Shown here piece after piece: positions 18,210 to 27,237 of a stretch of DNA of 64,000 bases. The stretch is from assembly GCA_026398875.1 (NCBI GenBank), contig JAPLSB010000017.1:248001-312000 (forward strand), in the 5' to 3' direction. The DNA comes from Gammaproteobacteria bacterium (GTDB lineage Bacteria; Pseudomonadota; Gammaproteobacteria; Nevskiales; Nevskiaceae). The notes beneath the pieces are model-generated. The model saw only the letters and a list, made by a program, of their open reading frames with translations. It did no database searches and was not told the DNA's origin. A program made the position numbers and the translations under genes. The stretch's first letter is position 1. Each line of letters starts with the position of its first letter.

Positions 18210-18347
18210 GGTGATGACTCCTGACTGCGACGCCGCGATGGGCTGGCGTTTCATGGAGCGCACTGTGCGCTTTGCCATAACGCACGAGAAGACAGGTTTT
18301 GTGCATTCGGGATTTGCGTTTCTGCAAATGACTGCCATGCTCGCGCT

Positions 18348-19238
18348 ATGGACTGGGACGACCTCCGCTACGTGCTTGCCATCTCCCGCGCTGGCGGCCT
18401 GAACGGCGCGGCGCGCGCACTGGGCGTCAATCCGTCGAGCGTCTATCGCCGGCTCGAAGCGTTGGAGAAGGCGCTGGAAGTGCGGTTGTTCGAGCGTCTG
18501 CGCGCCGGCTACCGGCTGACGCCTGGCGGCGAAGCGCTGGCCGAAGCCGCCGAGCGCATGGAGCGCGAGGCGCTGAGTGTGGAGAACCGCATCAAGGGCA
18601 CCGACGTGCGGCTGGAAGGCCATCTGCGCGTATCGACCAGCGAAGCGGTGACCCTGCATCTGCTGCCGCGCTGGCTGGCCGAGTTCCGCGACACCTATCC
18701 CGGCCTGACACTCGACATCGCGTCGACCAACCAGATCGTCGACCTGTCGAAGCGCGAAGCCGATGTGGTGATTCGCGGCACCGACAACCCGCCGCCGCAT
18801 TTGGTCGGTCGCCGCTGCGGCCTGATCGCATTTGCCGCTTATGCCAGCAGTCGCTATCTCGACAAGATCGGCCGCGACCGGCCGCTGACCGACTACGACT
18901 GGCTCGGCTTCGACGGGCCGATGCTCAGGGTGCAGCAGGCGAAATGGCTCGCCGAGAACGTCCCTGAAACGCGAATTCGCCTGCGTTTCGACAGCTTCGC
19001 GCCGATCCGGCTGGCCGTGGCCTCCGGCCTTGGCTGCGCCGCGCTGCCGTGCTTTTCCTGCGCCGACGACCCGACATTGGAAGCCCTGCCCGGCACGCTG
19101 ACCACGACCGGCTTCCATTTCTGGGTGCTGACCCATCCGGACCTGCGCCGCAGCGCCCGGGTGCGGGCATTCCTGCAGTTCTTCGGCACCCGGCTGGCGG
19201 CGCTCGATGCCTCGGTGATGGGTGTCGTTGCGGACTGA
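18348..19238 (+). CDS. LysR family transcriptional regulator
   Basis: 296 residues. N-terminal winged helix-turn-helix (WDDLRYVLAISRAGGLNGAARALGVNPSSVYRRLEALEKALEVRLFER, residues 2-50) and a substrate-binding domain (about 90-290). Effector unknown. The divergent gene at 17766-18209 is the natural candidate target. Confidence 0.92.
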   Translation: MDWDDLRYVLAISRAGGLNGAARALGVNPSSVYRRLEALEKALEVRLFERLRAGYRLTPGGEALAEAAERMEREALSVENRIKGTDVRLEGHLRVSTSEAVTLHLLPRWLAEFRDTYPGLTLDIASTNQIVDLSKREADVVIRGTDNPPPHLVGRRCGLIAFAAYASSRYLDKIGRDRPLTDYDWLGFDGPMLRVQQAKWLAENVPETRIRLRFDSFAPIRLAVASGLGCAALPCFSCADDPTLEALPGTLTTTGFHFWVLTHPDLRRSARVRAFLQFFGTRLAALDASVMGVVAD

Positions 19239-19268
19239 GCGCTCGCGGAGGCGGGATCGGTATCAGGA

Positions 19269-19754
19269 TCAGGATTCGCGGATCAGCAGGAACGGCAGCC
19301 GCAGCCCGGCAATGCCGCGCGTCCAGCGCCAATCGCTGCGGGCCATGCCCAGCCAGACGTCTTTGCCTTCCATGCTCTGGAGCAAGCGCAGCTCATCGAC
19401 CACGGCCGGCCACGGGAAGCGCGCGGAGGCGTCATAACCGACGCGGACCACGATGCGGCCATCGTGCGGTGACGGAGCGAGTTCGAGTTGCATCTGCAGA
19501 TGCTCGACCAGTGGTGCGTTGGCGGCTGCGGGCTTCGGTCGCAGCAGGTTGACGCCGCTGCCATCCGCGCGGAACCGCTTGCCGTGCCAGCGCGGCAAAC
19601 CGCCAATGGCCAGCCCGATCAACGCGAAGCGGCGGAACCACGCCGGGCCGAGCAGTTCGGCGCGGTAGTCGCCGAGTGGGACGGTGGTGGGTTCGGGGAG
19701 CAGCGGGTATTGAGCGCGTGCGTCGCGGAGGCTGATGGTTGGGGTGTTGGTCAT
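19269..19754 (-). CDS. Hypothetical protein
   Basis: 161 residues, soluble, with a hydrophobic stretch FRRFALIGLAIGGLPRWHGKRF near residues 40-60 and a C-terminus ending in GIAGLRLPFLLIRES. The family is not recognised. Convergent with the LysR gene (30-base gap) and the last host gene before the interrupted repeat element and prophage. Confidence 0.6.
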   Translation of the reverse strand: MTNTPTISLRDARAQYPLLPEPTTVPLGDYRAELLGPAWFRRFALIGLAIGGLPRWHGKRFRADGSGVNLLRPKPAAANAPLVEHLQMQLELAPSPHDGRIVVRVGYDASARFPWPAVVDELRLLQSMEGKDVWLGMARSDWRWTRGIAGLRLPFLLIRES

Positions 19755-19829
19755 GGGCGGTGCTGTCCTGCGTTTTACAACTTTCGCATGGTCTAGCCGT
19801 GGTGTTGTTTGGCCGGCGGTTGCGCACTA

Positions 19830-19984
19830 TTCCGCGCTGTCGCGCGGGTAACTTTCTTCGTACCGCACGAAGAAAGTCACCAAAGAAGGGCGCCCCGCGG
19901 CATGTCGCCGGAGGACAAAAGCCGTCCTCCGGTGCCCTGCGCTTCTCGCGCTCTCCGGGGTCCGCGATAACGGGCCATCCCTGG
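19830..19984 (+). repeat. Host palindromic intergenic element, left part (interrupted by prophage)
   Basis: Non-coding. Starts with TTCCGCGCTG..CGCGGGTAAC and an 11-bp perfect hairpin ACTTTCTTCGT/ACGAAGAAAGT (19851-19877), followed by sequence matching the far end of the right part in inverse orientation (GTCACCAAAGAA, CGCCCC, GCCCTG.GCTTCTCG, GCCATCCCTGG). The element is cut at CCTGG by the prophage; the remainder lies at 61402-61854. Confidence 0.8.
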
Positions 19985-19994
19985 TGTAGCGCGC

Positions 19995-20033
19995 CGTTTG
20001 GTTTGATTCACCGCGACAGTTGGTTTGATTCGC
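19995..20033 (+). other. Prophage left-end transposase-binding sites (two, 22 bases apart)
   Basis: CGTTTGGTTTGATTCAC at 19995-20011 and CAGTTGGTTTGATTCGC at 20017-20033. Both match the inverted sites at the other end, with core TGGtTTGA. Arrangement resembles Mu R1-R2. The second site touches the stop codon of the first prophage gene. Confidence 0.8.
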
Positions 20034-20330
20034 TCATTTCCGGGGCTTTTTGCGGCCTTTTCCGACCCAGCCGCCGCCGCTCCAGTCGGTGCCTTTGATC
20101 AGGGGGCCGACGCGCTCGATGTAGGCCAGGACTTCGGCCAGGCCTTCGTCGCTTTCGGCGGCAGCATCGTGGGGTGTTTGCTGGCCGTTCCGGAAGTCAG
20201 GATAGAGCCGGAGACTCCACCACCCGGCAAGACGCCGGGTGACGAAGGGGGCGATGGCGGCTTGCATCGTGCCGATCCGGGTGGTGGCCGCCACGCCGAA
20301 AGTGGCGGCTTGGTGTCCTTGCTCGGGCAT
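20034..20330 (-). CDS. Hypothetical phage protein at the end of the late operon
   Basis: 98 residues ending in a basic tail (GKGRKKPRK). It includes a segment TRRLAGWWSLRLYPDFRNGQQTPHDAAAE with no recognised domain. It follows the Dam methylase by 12 bases and is the last gene before the prophage terminus, the place Mu uses for DNA-modification functions (com/mom). Function unknown. Confidence 0.6.
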   Translation of the reverse strand: MPEQGHQAATFGVAATTRIGTMQAAIAPFVTRRLAGWWSLRLYPDFRNGQQTPHDAAAESDEGLAEVLAYIERVGPLIKGTDWSGGGWVGKGRKKPRK

Positions 20331-20342
20331 GCGGTCTCCAGG

Positions 20343-21113
20343 TCACCAGCTGCGGATGATCAGTTCCTGGCTGGTCTTGCGCTTGTCGGCGGCGGCGACG
20401 GTGTACTGGATGCTGGCCTGCTGCATGTCGAAGCGCTTGAACAGTCGGCGGATGTCCGGGTGGTCGTTGATGGTGAGGATCATCTTGCCGGACATGGTGG
20501 CCATCAGCGCAGCCAGGCGCTCGTATTGTTCCCAGCCGAAGTCGACGCCGTAGCCGGCGGTCTGCCAGTACGGCGGGTCGGCAAAGAACAGCGTGTGTGG
20601 GCGATCGTAACGCTCGACCACGCGGTCCCACGGCAGGCATTCGATCAGCACGCGGGCCAGCCGCAGGTGGGCGGCCGACAGCTCTTCCTCGATGCGCAGC
20701 AGGTTCAGGCCGGGCGGCGCGGTGGTGGCGGTGCCGAAGGTCTGGCCTTCCACCCGGCCGCCGAACGCCAGCTTCTGCAGGTAGTAGAAGCGCGCGGCCC
20801 GCTGCACGTCGGTGAGCGTGTCGGGCACGGCCTGCTTGGTCCACTCGAACATCTGGCGGCTGGTCAGTGCCCAGCGGAACTGGCGCACGAACTCGTCCAG
20901 ATGGTGCTGCACCACGCGGTAAAGGTTGACCAGCTCGCCGTTGATGTCGTTGAGCACCTCGGTGTGGCTGGGCGGCTTGGCGAACAGCAGGGCAGCGCCG
21001 CCGGCAAACGGTTCGACGTAGCAGGTGTGCTCGGGGAACAGCGGCAGGATGTGCTTGATGAGCCGGCGCTTGCCGCCGAGCCACGGAATGATGGGTTTCG
21101 CTTGCTGGGACAC
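20343..21113 (-). CDS. DNA adenine methylase (Dam, D12 class)
   Basis: 256-residue N6-adenine DNA methyltransferase. It has the N-terminal motif WLGGKRRL (11-18), SAM-binding EPFAGGA (34-40) and catalytic DPPYW (179-183), the alpha-class order. It would methylate phage DNA to escape host restriction, the role Mom has at the same end of Mu. Target site cannot be read from sequence. Confidence 0.93.
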   Translation of the reverse strand: MSQQAKPIIPWLGGKRRLIKHILPLFPEHTCYVEPFAGGAALLFAKPPSHTEVLNDINGELVNLYRVVQHHLDEFVRQFRWALTSRQMFEWTKQAVPDTLTDVQRAARFYYLQKLAFGGRVEGQTFGTATTAPPGLNLLRIEEELSAAHLRLARVLIECLPWDRVVERYDRPHTLFFADPPYWQTAGYGVDFGWEQYERLAALMATMSGKMILTINDHPDIRRLFKRFDMQQASIQYTVAAADKRKTSQELIIRSW

Positions 21114-21140
21114 GGTTTTCTCCGATGGGCCTGTGATAGA

Positions 21141-21173
21141 AAGGCCTCGCCGTCGCGACGGCGGGGAGGCCTT
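21141..21173. terminator. Strong hairpin between tail fibre gene and Dam methylase
   Basis: Nearly perfect inverted repeat AAGGCCTCGCCGTCG/CGACGGC.GGG.GAGGCCTT, 33 bases, in the 145-base gap between the fibre stop (21259) and the methylase start (21113). A plausible end of the tail operon, making the Dam gene separately controlled; no clear T-run. Confidence 0.6.
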
Positions 21174-21258
21174 GGCTGGCCATCGGTGTGTGTCACCGGT
21201 GGTGAGCGTCGCCGCAGGTGCTGCAACACCGGCGGCGTCGCCTCTCCTTTGGGTTCTG

Positions 21259-21885
21259 CTACGCGGTTCGGTACCAGATGAGGCCGACGACCACGTAGGG
21301 CTGCAGGTTGTTGTGGGCTTCGTCTGCGCCGACGGTGACGGGGGCTACCGGCTGGCTGCGGATGTTCGGCTCGCCGCCGGATGCACTGGTGTCGAAGTTG
21401 CTCGGCGTCACGTCCTGGCCTGAGATCGATGTCGGGATGAAGCCGTAGTTGGTGCCGTTCGCGCCATTCGGTGGCCGGTGGTTGTGGGCCGGGATCTGGC
21501 CTACGGTCAGCTGGTGCGTCTTGGCACCGCCGGTCTTGCCCACGGCGTTGAACTCGGTTTCAGACACGTTGAGCGTCACCGGCACGCGGCCCGGCGGCAG
21601 CTGCACCCAGGTACCGAAGCCGAGGATCTGCGAGGCGGTGACATCCGTGCGCCGCGTCCAGTAGTAGCTGCCGACCGGGTAGCTCAGTTCGAAGATCGCG
21701 CGGCGCAGCTGGTTGACCAGGCTGGCGCTCGGGGTCAGTCCGGCTGCCTGGATCACGCCGACCAGCTCTTCCTGCACGTTGTTCAAGAACAGCGCGGTGA
21801 CGACGGTGGCCGGGGTGCCGCTGCCGGCATCGCCTTCGGTGAACTGCCGACCGGGGGTGGCGGTGGGGTGATTGATGCGGTCCAT
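21259..21885 (-). CDS. Tail fibre/baseplate protein with collar-like C-terminus
   Basis: 208 residues. Central PVGSYYWTRR...QILGFGTWVQLPPGRVPVTL and C-terminal GADEAHNNLQPYVVVGLIWYRTA are the hallmark of short tail-fibre/collar proteins, whose end fits against the receptor-binding tip. It follows the gp48 homologue, as the fibre gene does in Mu-like phages, so it is a likely host-recognition or tip protein. Confidence 0.8.
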   Translation of the reverse strand: MDRINHPTATPGRQFTEGDAGSGTPATVVTALFLNNVQEELVGVIQAAGLTPSASLVNQLRRAIFELSYPVGSYYWTRRTDVTASQILGFGTWVQLPPGRVPVTLNVSETEFNAVGKTGGAKTHQLTVGQIPAHNHRPPNGANGTNYGFIPTSISGQDVTPSNFDTSASGGEPNIRSQPVAPVTVGADEAHNNLQPYVVVGLIWYRTA

Positions 21886-21888
21886 TGA

Positions 21889-22422
21889 TCAGGTTCCGTA
21901 GGCAAACAGCAAGGCTGTGTGGGCCGGCTTAATGCGATTGAAAAGGCATTCAAAGGCTTCGTTTCCGAAGCTGGCCAGCGGGTCTCCGGCGGTGCTCAGG
22001 CCGGCGCGGAAGCGGCTGATGCCGACCGCTTCGGCCGAGCGCATGCGCCAGGTGTGCAGCGCCGGCTCTTCGATGGTCACGGTGTAGCCGTAGGCAGCGG
22101 CCACGCCGATGAAATACGCGCGGCTGGCACCGCCGGTGCCGGTGAGCCGCGCCAGCAAGGCGGCGCGGCGCTGCTCGATGGTCTGCGGCCCGCTGACGCA
22201 GGGGTCTGGCAGGCCGGCGGTGATCTCCCATTCCGGCAGCAGTTCGGTGGTGCTGCGCGGGTCGGCCTCGATGCGCAGCGTGTCCGCGCGGGCATGCACG
22301 CGAGCCAGCTCGCTGCCGATGGCCAGCAGCAGGCGGCCGAGCAGCGTTTCGGGGCTGGGCTGCCAGGCAGCACCGGTCGGCAGCAGCGCCGCGAGCTGCG
22401 CGGCGTAGTCCTCGGCGGTCAT
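21889..22422 (-). CDS. Baseplate wedge protein, Mu gp48-like (DUF2313/YmfQ)
   Basis: About 177 residues. MTAEDYAAQLAALLPTGAAWQPS... with EWEITAGLPDPCV and RRAALLARLTGTGG is typical of DUF2313 proteins, which complete the baseplate wedge. The ATG at 22422 overlaps the gp47 stop by 4 bases and is preferred to the GTG at 22428. Confidence 0.88.
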   Translation of the reverse strand: MTAEDYAAQLAALLPTGAAWQPSPETLLGRLLLAIGSELARVHARADTLRIEADPRSTTELLPEWEITAGLPDPCVSGPQTIEQRRAALLARLTGTGGASRAYFIGVAAAYGYTVTIEEPALHTWRMRSAEAVGISRFRAGLSTAGDPLASFGNEAFECLFNRIKPAHTALLFAYGT

Positions 22423-23477
22423 GACCACGTGAGCGTGCCCAGCGTTAGGATGGCGCCGGGGCCGGCGGTGACGTTGGCGGCGGGCTGAATCAGGTTGTGG
22501 TCGTACTCGCCTGCCGCCTGGCTGATCGCCTCGGCAATGTGGGTGCGCGGGATGGTGCCTTCCGGCACCGCTTCCCTGGCGAACAGATCAGCCAGCGAGG
22601 CCGTGACTGCGGCGCGGCCGGCCGGCGTATCAGGGCCGATGGTCACGCGGATGTTCACCGGCTGACGGTTCGGGGCGACGACGTCGACGTCGGCCGTCAC
22701 CGGCCGGACGCTGTCGAGGTAGGTCTGCGCGGCAGCCACGGTGCCGGCGCTGGCCAGCGCGCTGCCGGTGAAGCTGTCATCGGCGATGTAGACGCGGACG
22801 TTGCCGGCACCGAGGTAGAGCGGGAACACCCAGGCGCGGGTGACGCCCGGTACGCTCAGCGCCCACTCGACGTAGTCGGCAGCGTTACCGCCGTGCGGTG
22901 GGTTGCTGATGCGGGCCTTGAGCCGCGCCCGCAGGCTTTCGTCGTCTTCCTGATCGCTGCCGCTGTTCAGGCCGCTGGTGTCAACGGTGGCCAGCGCGTC
23001 GACGCCGAGCACCGGGCTGACAAACGACAGCACCACGCCGGCCGGCTGGTTGCCGATGCTGCCGGTGATCTGCGCGGCCACGCTGGCCAGCACCGAGCCG
23101 CCCACGGCGATCACCACGGCGGCCGTGGTGCGGTACTCGGTGCCGTTCTGGCTTTGCAGGGCGGTGTCGGCCGGCACGGTAATGCCGGCATCGCCGGTGA
23201 TCACGATGGTGCCGGTGGCAATTGTCGGGCTGCGGCGGCCAATGCCCCAGAGGCTGGCCCAGCCTTCGAGATCGGCACCGGTGGCGGTGTACGGCACGGC
23301 CTGGGTCGCGCGCTGGTTGATGTAGCCGTACAGGCCGTGCACGGCGGCGGCCACGGCGGTGGCGATGCTGCCGAGCACGGAGCGGCGCAGCGAGGGCTGC
23401 GCGCCTTCGATGCGGGCACGCATATCGGCTTGGACTCGCGCCTGCAGCGCGCCGAGGCCGGGGCGGAGGAACGGCAT
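22419..23477 (-). CDS. Baseplate J-like protein (Mu gp47)
   Basis: 352 residues, baseplate wedge component of contractile tails. Characteristic SLRRSVLGSIATAVAAAVHGLYGYINQ near the N-terminus, then YTATGADLEGWASLWGI and the GGNAADYVEWALSVPGVTRAWVFP segment of baseplate J proteins. Start at 23477; the reading frame upstream is shadow. It begins 3 bases after the stop of the AlgL-fusion gene. Confidence 0.93.
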   Translation of the reverse strand: MPFLRPGLGALQARVQADMRARIEGAQPSLRRSVLGSIATAVAAAVHGLYGYINQRATQAVPYTATGADLEGWASLWGIGRRSPTIATGTIVITGDAGITVPADTALQSQNGTEYRTTAAVVIAVGGSVLASVAAQITGSIGNQPAGVVLSFVSPVLGVDALATVDTSGLNSGSDQEDDESLRARLKARISNPPHGGNAADYVEWALSVPGVTRAWVFPLYLGAGNVRVYIADDSFTGSALASAGTVAAAQTYLDSVRPVTADVDVVAPNRQPVNIRVTIGPDTPAGRAAVTASLADLFAREAVPEGTIPRTHIAEAISQAAGEYDHNLIQPAANVTAGPGAILTLGTLTWS

Positions 23478-23479
23478 GA

Positions 23480-26400
23480 TCAGATCTCCGGTGGGGCTGG
23501 CCGGGCGATGCCGGGGAACGGGTACAGGTACGACTGCGCGCCGCCGATGCTGCCGGCGTAGATGTCGTTGTAGATCTCGAAGTTCGGCCGCCAGCGGGGC
23601 CGCCACGGGGCCTGTGCGTCGGTGAGGAACTGGAACGCGCCGTAGATCCAGCCGGCGCGGCCTTCGTTGAGGAGGCGCTCACCGGTGTTCGGATCGATGC
23701 TGACGCCCAGGCCCAGCGGCTCTTGCGTGACCGAGACGACGCCGGTGTCCCACGGCGCGCCCAGCGAGATCATCCGGGCCTGCTCGGCGGTCACGCGCGA
23801 TGGGTTGTCGATCGCGTCGACCGTCCAGTTGATCATCTCGATCAGCATGCCGCCGAGGGCGGAAAACGCTGGATAGCCGAAGCGTTCCAGGATCAGCGCA
23901 TGCGGCACCAGCGCACCGAGCGCCAGCGACTGGTACTGCAGGCTCTTCTGCGCCCGGCGCATTTCAAGCGGCAGAGCGCCGACATGCCCCGGCACGTCGG
24001 CCGCGTCCTGCAGCGTGTCGAGAAACACCTTCCAGCCCCAGCGCAGATAGTCGGCCCGGTCGAGGATGCAGGCGCACACGCCGGAGGCCAGTGCGGCCTG
24101 CTGCACGTGGTTGCCTCGGCCGATGCTTGTGGAGGCCCAGATACCCGGCGAGAGCCGGCCGGCGCCGATCTGTTGATCGAAGAACGCGATCTGCGCGTCC
24201 ATGCGCGTGCGGAACCATTCGCGGATCGCCAGGTGGTCTGCCGGGCGGCCAATCGGTGCGTCACGCACGCCCAGATACGCGAAGCCTGTCTGGTTGATCT
24301 GCGACTTCAGCGAGGTGTCGGCAGTGATGTTGAGGCTTGTGGCCCAGTAGCCGCTGGCACAGGCATCGCGTAGGTAGCGCAGGGTGATCGCGGCATCCGT
24401 GACGGTGCCGTAGTAGATCCAGCGGTTCATGCGCTGGGTGCAGGCGCCAGCCAGCGCGCGCAGCGGGCCGATGTCCGCCTGGTAGGCGCAGAAAGCCGGC
24501 GGAAAAATGATCGAGCGGTTGGGGTTCGATGGCGACGAAGGCCCGTAGATGCTGCTGAAGCCGTAGGCGCTGGACAGCGTGGCAGGGCTGTCGGCACGCG
24601 GGGCAAACCACCAGTTTTCGTTGTTCGGTACCCAGTCGCTCACTGCCGGGCTGAAGCCGTCTGAACAGAACACCGCCCGATGACCCGGTGGAATCACCAC
24701 GGCGGACACCGGCGCCAGCGTGTACGGCACGGTGCCGCCTGGCGGGTAGATCAGCCCGCCCTGCGACACGATCGTGATCGACGCGGTGGCATCCGCATTG
24801 ACCACCTGCATGCGGAACGGCGTGCCTTCGACGCTGCCAACTGTTGTGGCATCCGGCAGGGCGTCGGTCATGCTGACACCGCCATTGCTGCGGTAGATCG
24901 CGCGGTTGCCGGCGTTGGTGGGGTACGTGGCGCTGTTGCCGGTGATCACCAGCGAGGCCGGCGTGTAGACCGGCATGGCTTCGATGTCTGGCCCAAGGAA
25001 TCCGCTGGCGAGCTGCACGAAGTGCTGCGGCGACCAGCGGCGGCGTGCCAGCGGGCGCAGATCGGCGGCGGCGGTGGCGCCGCTGTTGATCTCGACGCTG
25101 CGCACGGCGGTGGTCATCGGCGTGGCGCCGTTGTCCGAGCCCAGCCAGGCGTTGCTGCAGGTCGACGGATCGAACCCAGGCACGGCCAGCGTGGCCGACT
25201 CGCCTTTGCAGGCATCGGAGAACGCGACCGACACCTGACCGGCTTGGTACGACAGCGCCAGCCGGATCACGCCCGGCACGGCGAAGCACGGCCGCAGTGC
25301 ACTGACGCTGGGGCCGCTCGACGGTGTGACCACCACACCCACCTGCCCGCCTGCGACCAACCGCACCCGGTGCGTGCCGAACGCCAGCGACAGCAGCGTG
25401 GCGTCGGCATCCAGCGCTGTGCATTCGGCGTCGACGGTCACTTCAGAAGCGCCGGAGAACAGCGCGGGATCAGCAAAGCGCACGACATCGAGCGGCCGGT
25501 CGGCGGAGGTGCCGGGAATGACGGTGATGCGGTCGGCGCGCGGGGCGCGCAGGCGCAGCGTGCAGCTGCGCGTGGTGCCCGCTGGTGCGGTCAGCAGGAT
25601 CACCAGCATCAGGCCGGCAGCGGTGGCTGGCAGGTTGCTGAGGCGTACCCGCGTGCGCGCCAGCCCCACCGAAGCGGGAAAGTTCGTGCTGCTGTTGAAG
25701 CCGGCGATGGTGGCGCCGGCACTGGTGCGGGCCGTCACGTTGAGCCGCGGACTGCTGCCGGTGTCTGACAGCAGCTGCGCTTCGATGCTGCCTTCCCAGG
25801 TCTCACCCGGCGTCACAGGAATCAGCCCGGCCGGGCCGCCGGGCGGCGGGACGTTGAGGCGGATGCCGAGCGTGGCGTCGGACGCACCCGCAGTGGCTGT
25901 GAGCGTGAGATCGAACGAGCCATCGGCGTTGGTTGGGCCGACCTGGTAGCTGGTCATCGTGCTTTGCGACCAGTGCGTCGGCAGCGTGCCTGGCGTGCCG
26001 CTGACCACGCCGGCCAGAGGCGTGTTCGGGTAGAAGTTCTCTGCGCTTTCGGTCGATGGCGTGAACGGGATGAAGCTGGTGGCCAGCACACCCGGCTCCA
26101 GCTGAAGGCCGTAGAGCGTCAGCACGACCACGCCGATGCTGTTGGCCGGCACGCCCCAGGTGACCGATGGAAAGAATGCCGTGGCGTCGGCATCCACTGC
26201 CGGGGTACACGTGAACGATGTGGCAGCACCCAGTGCCAGATCCTGCCGGCCCTGATCAGCGGCGCTGACGCCCTGGGCGTTGCGCACCACCAGCCGGGCG
26301 CTGAAGGTGCCGGCGTTGACGGCGGACTCCACAACAGCATTGCCAGAAAAACTGGCGACACGGCTGGCATTGATCGGCACGCCGGCCGACGATTCCAGAT

Positions 26401-26818
26401 TGAGCGTGACGGTGGCCGCAACCGCTGAATTGTTGTTGAGCGTGAAGCGCGCGCGGACGGCAGGCAGCCCATTGATGGTGCTGACCGACAGCACCTCGGA
26501 TGTGGTGCTTCCGCTCAGGCGCCAGCCATTCGGCAACACGCCTGGGTTGCCAGCGATGGCGCCCGTGAACGTGGGGTTGGACAGCATCTGGCGCGAGGCC
26601 TGTTCGATGATCGCGCCGCGATCCGTCAGGCGCAGCGCATCGATGGCGAAGCTGGCCACGGTGCGATCGGCGCGGGCTCCAGTGGCCGCAGCGGCGCGCT
26701 GGCACAGCAGGGCACTGCTCGGGGCCGCAGCGGGTACGCCGGCCACGAACGCACGGTCGCTGCACAGGTTGGCTTGCCAGCGCTGGCGCGAGCGATCAGC
26801 GGTTTGCGGACGGATCAC
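23480..26818 (-). CDS. Giant tail protein with C-terminal PL5/AlgL-like alginate lyase domain
   Basis: 1112 residues, starting at GTG 26818 (overlaps the upstream stop). Residues about 75-420 contain two carbohydrate-binding-like modules that start alike (NPTFTGAIAGNPGVLPNGW and NTPLAGVVSGTPGTLPTHW). A concanavalin-like segment follows (about 440-650). Residues about 760-1095 form an all-helical domain matching AlgL: GRGNH (Asn903, His904), ALPLEMRRAQKSLQYQSLALGALV with Arg955 and Tyr962 spaced as the catalytic Arg249 and Tyr256 of Pseudomonas AlgL. It is predicted to cleave alginate, probably mannuronate-rich, during adsorption. There is no signal peptide, consistent with assembly onto the virion. 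Confidence 0.85.
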   Translation of the reverse strand: MIRPQTADRSRQRWQANLCSDRAFVAGVPAAAPSSALLCQRAAAATGARADRTVASFAIDALRLTDRGAIIEQASRQMLSNPTFTGAIAGNPGVLPNGWRLSGSTTSEVLSVSTINGLPAVRARFTLNNNSAVAATVTLNLESSAGVPINASRVASFSGNAVVESAVNAGTFSARLVVRNAQGVSAADQGRQDLALGAATSFTCTPAVDADATAFFPSVTWGVPANSIGVVVLTLYGLQLEPGVLATSFIPFTPSTESAENFYPNTPLAGVVSGTPGTLPTHWSQSTMTSYQVGPTNADGSFDLTLTATAGASDATLGIRLNVPPPGGPAGLIPVTPGETWEGSIEAQLLSDTGSSPRLNVTARTSAGATIAGFNSSTNFPASVGLARTRVRLSNLPATAAGLMLVILLTAPAGTTRSCTLRLRAPRADRITVIPGTSADRPLDVVRFADPALFSGASEVTVDAECTALDADATLLSLAFGTHRVRLVAGGQVGVVVTPSSGPSVSALRPCFAVPGVIRLALSYQAGQVSVAFSDACKGESATLAVPGFDPSTCSNAWLGSDNGATPMTTAVRSVEINSGATAAADLRPLARRRWSPQHFVQLASGFLGPDIEAMPVYTPASLVITGNSATYPTNAGNRAIYRSNGGVSMTDALPDATTVGSVEGTPFRMQVVNADATASITIVSQGGLIYPPGGTVPYTLAPVSAVVIPPGHRAVFCSDGFSPAVSDWVPNNENWWFAPRADSPATLSSAYGFSSIYGPSSPSNPNRSIIFPPAFCAYQADIGPLRALAGACTQRMNRWIYYGTVTDAAITLRYLRDACASGYWATSLNITADTSLKSQINQTGFAYLGVRDAPIGRPADHLAIREWFRTRMDAQIAFFDQQIGAGRLSPGIWASTSIGRGNHVQQAALASGVCACILDRADYLRWGWKVFLDTLQDAADVPGHVGALPLEMRRAQKSLQYQSLALGALVPHALILERFGYPAFSALGGMLIEMINWTVDAIDNPSRVTAEQARMISLGAPWDTGVVSVTQEPLGLGVSIDPNTGERLLNEGRAGWIYGAFQFLTDAQAPWRPRWRPNFEIYNDIYAGSIGGAQSYLYPFPGIARPAPPEI

Positions 26819-27237
26819 AGGAAGAAGCCGATGGCCGTCAGGCCGGCGGTGGTGCCGGTGGCTAATAGCCGCGCTGGGGAGTTCGGAAAGAACTCACCGG
26901 CAAACACGGGCTTTGGCACCACCGTGCCGTTGGGGTACTCCAGCTGAGCGATGCCGGCGCTGTTGAACAGCAGCCCGCCGACCAGGCCGGTCAGCACCGT
27001 GGTGTCGCTGGGGGTCACCAGCACCGGCCGCTGGCCACCGATCGGCGTATCTGCAATCACGGCGATGGCGGCATCGGCTTCGGCGCGGATGTCGCCCAGC
27101 AGCTTGGCCAAGCTGGGCAGATCGACGAGCCCGTTGTTGACGGTCAGCGACGGCCCGCCTTTGGCCACGGCCACCATGATGTCCACCATCGCGCGGACGG
27201 TGGCGGCGGCGGCGTCGAGATCGGTTTGTGCACTCAT
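26815..27237 (-). CDS. Hypothetical baseplate-cassette protein
   Basis: 140 residues. A helical N-terminus (about 1-60) is followed by a Gly/Thr-rich region, with FNSAGIAQLEYPNGTVVPKPVFAGEFFPNSPARL and TTAGLTAIGFF at the C-terminus. No family recognised. It overlaps both neighbours (gp46 homologue upstream, AlgL-fusion downstream), so it is probably a linker or adaptor made in step with the fusion protein. Confidence 0.7.
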   Translation of the reverse strand: MSAQTDLDAAAATVRAMVDIMVAVAKGGPSLTVNNGLVDLPSLAKLLGDIRAEADAAIAVIADTPIGGQRPVLVTPSDTTVLTGLVGGLLFNSAGIAQLEYPNGTVVPKPVFAGEFFPNSPARLLATGTTAGLTAIGFFL

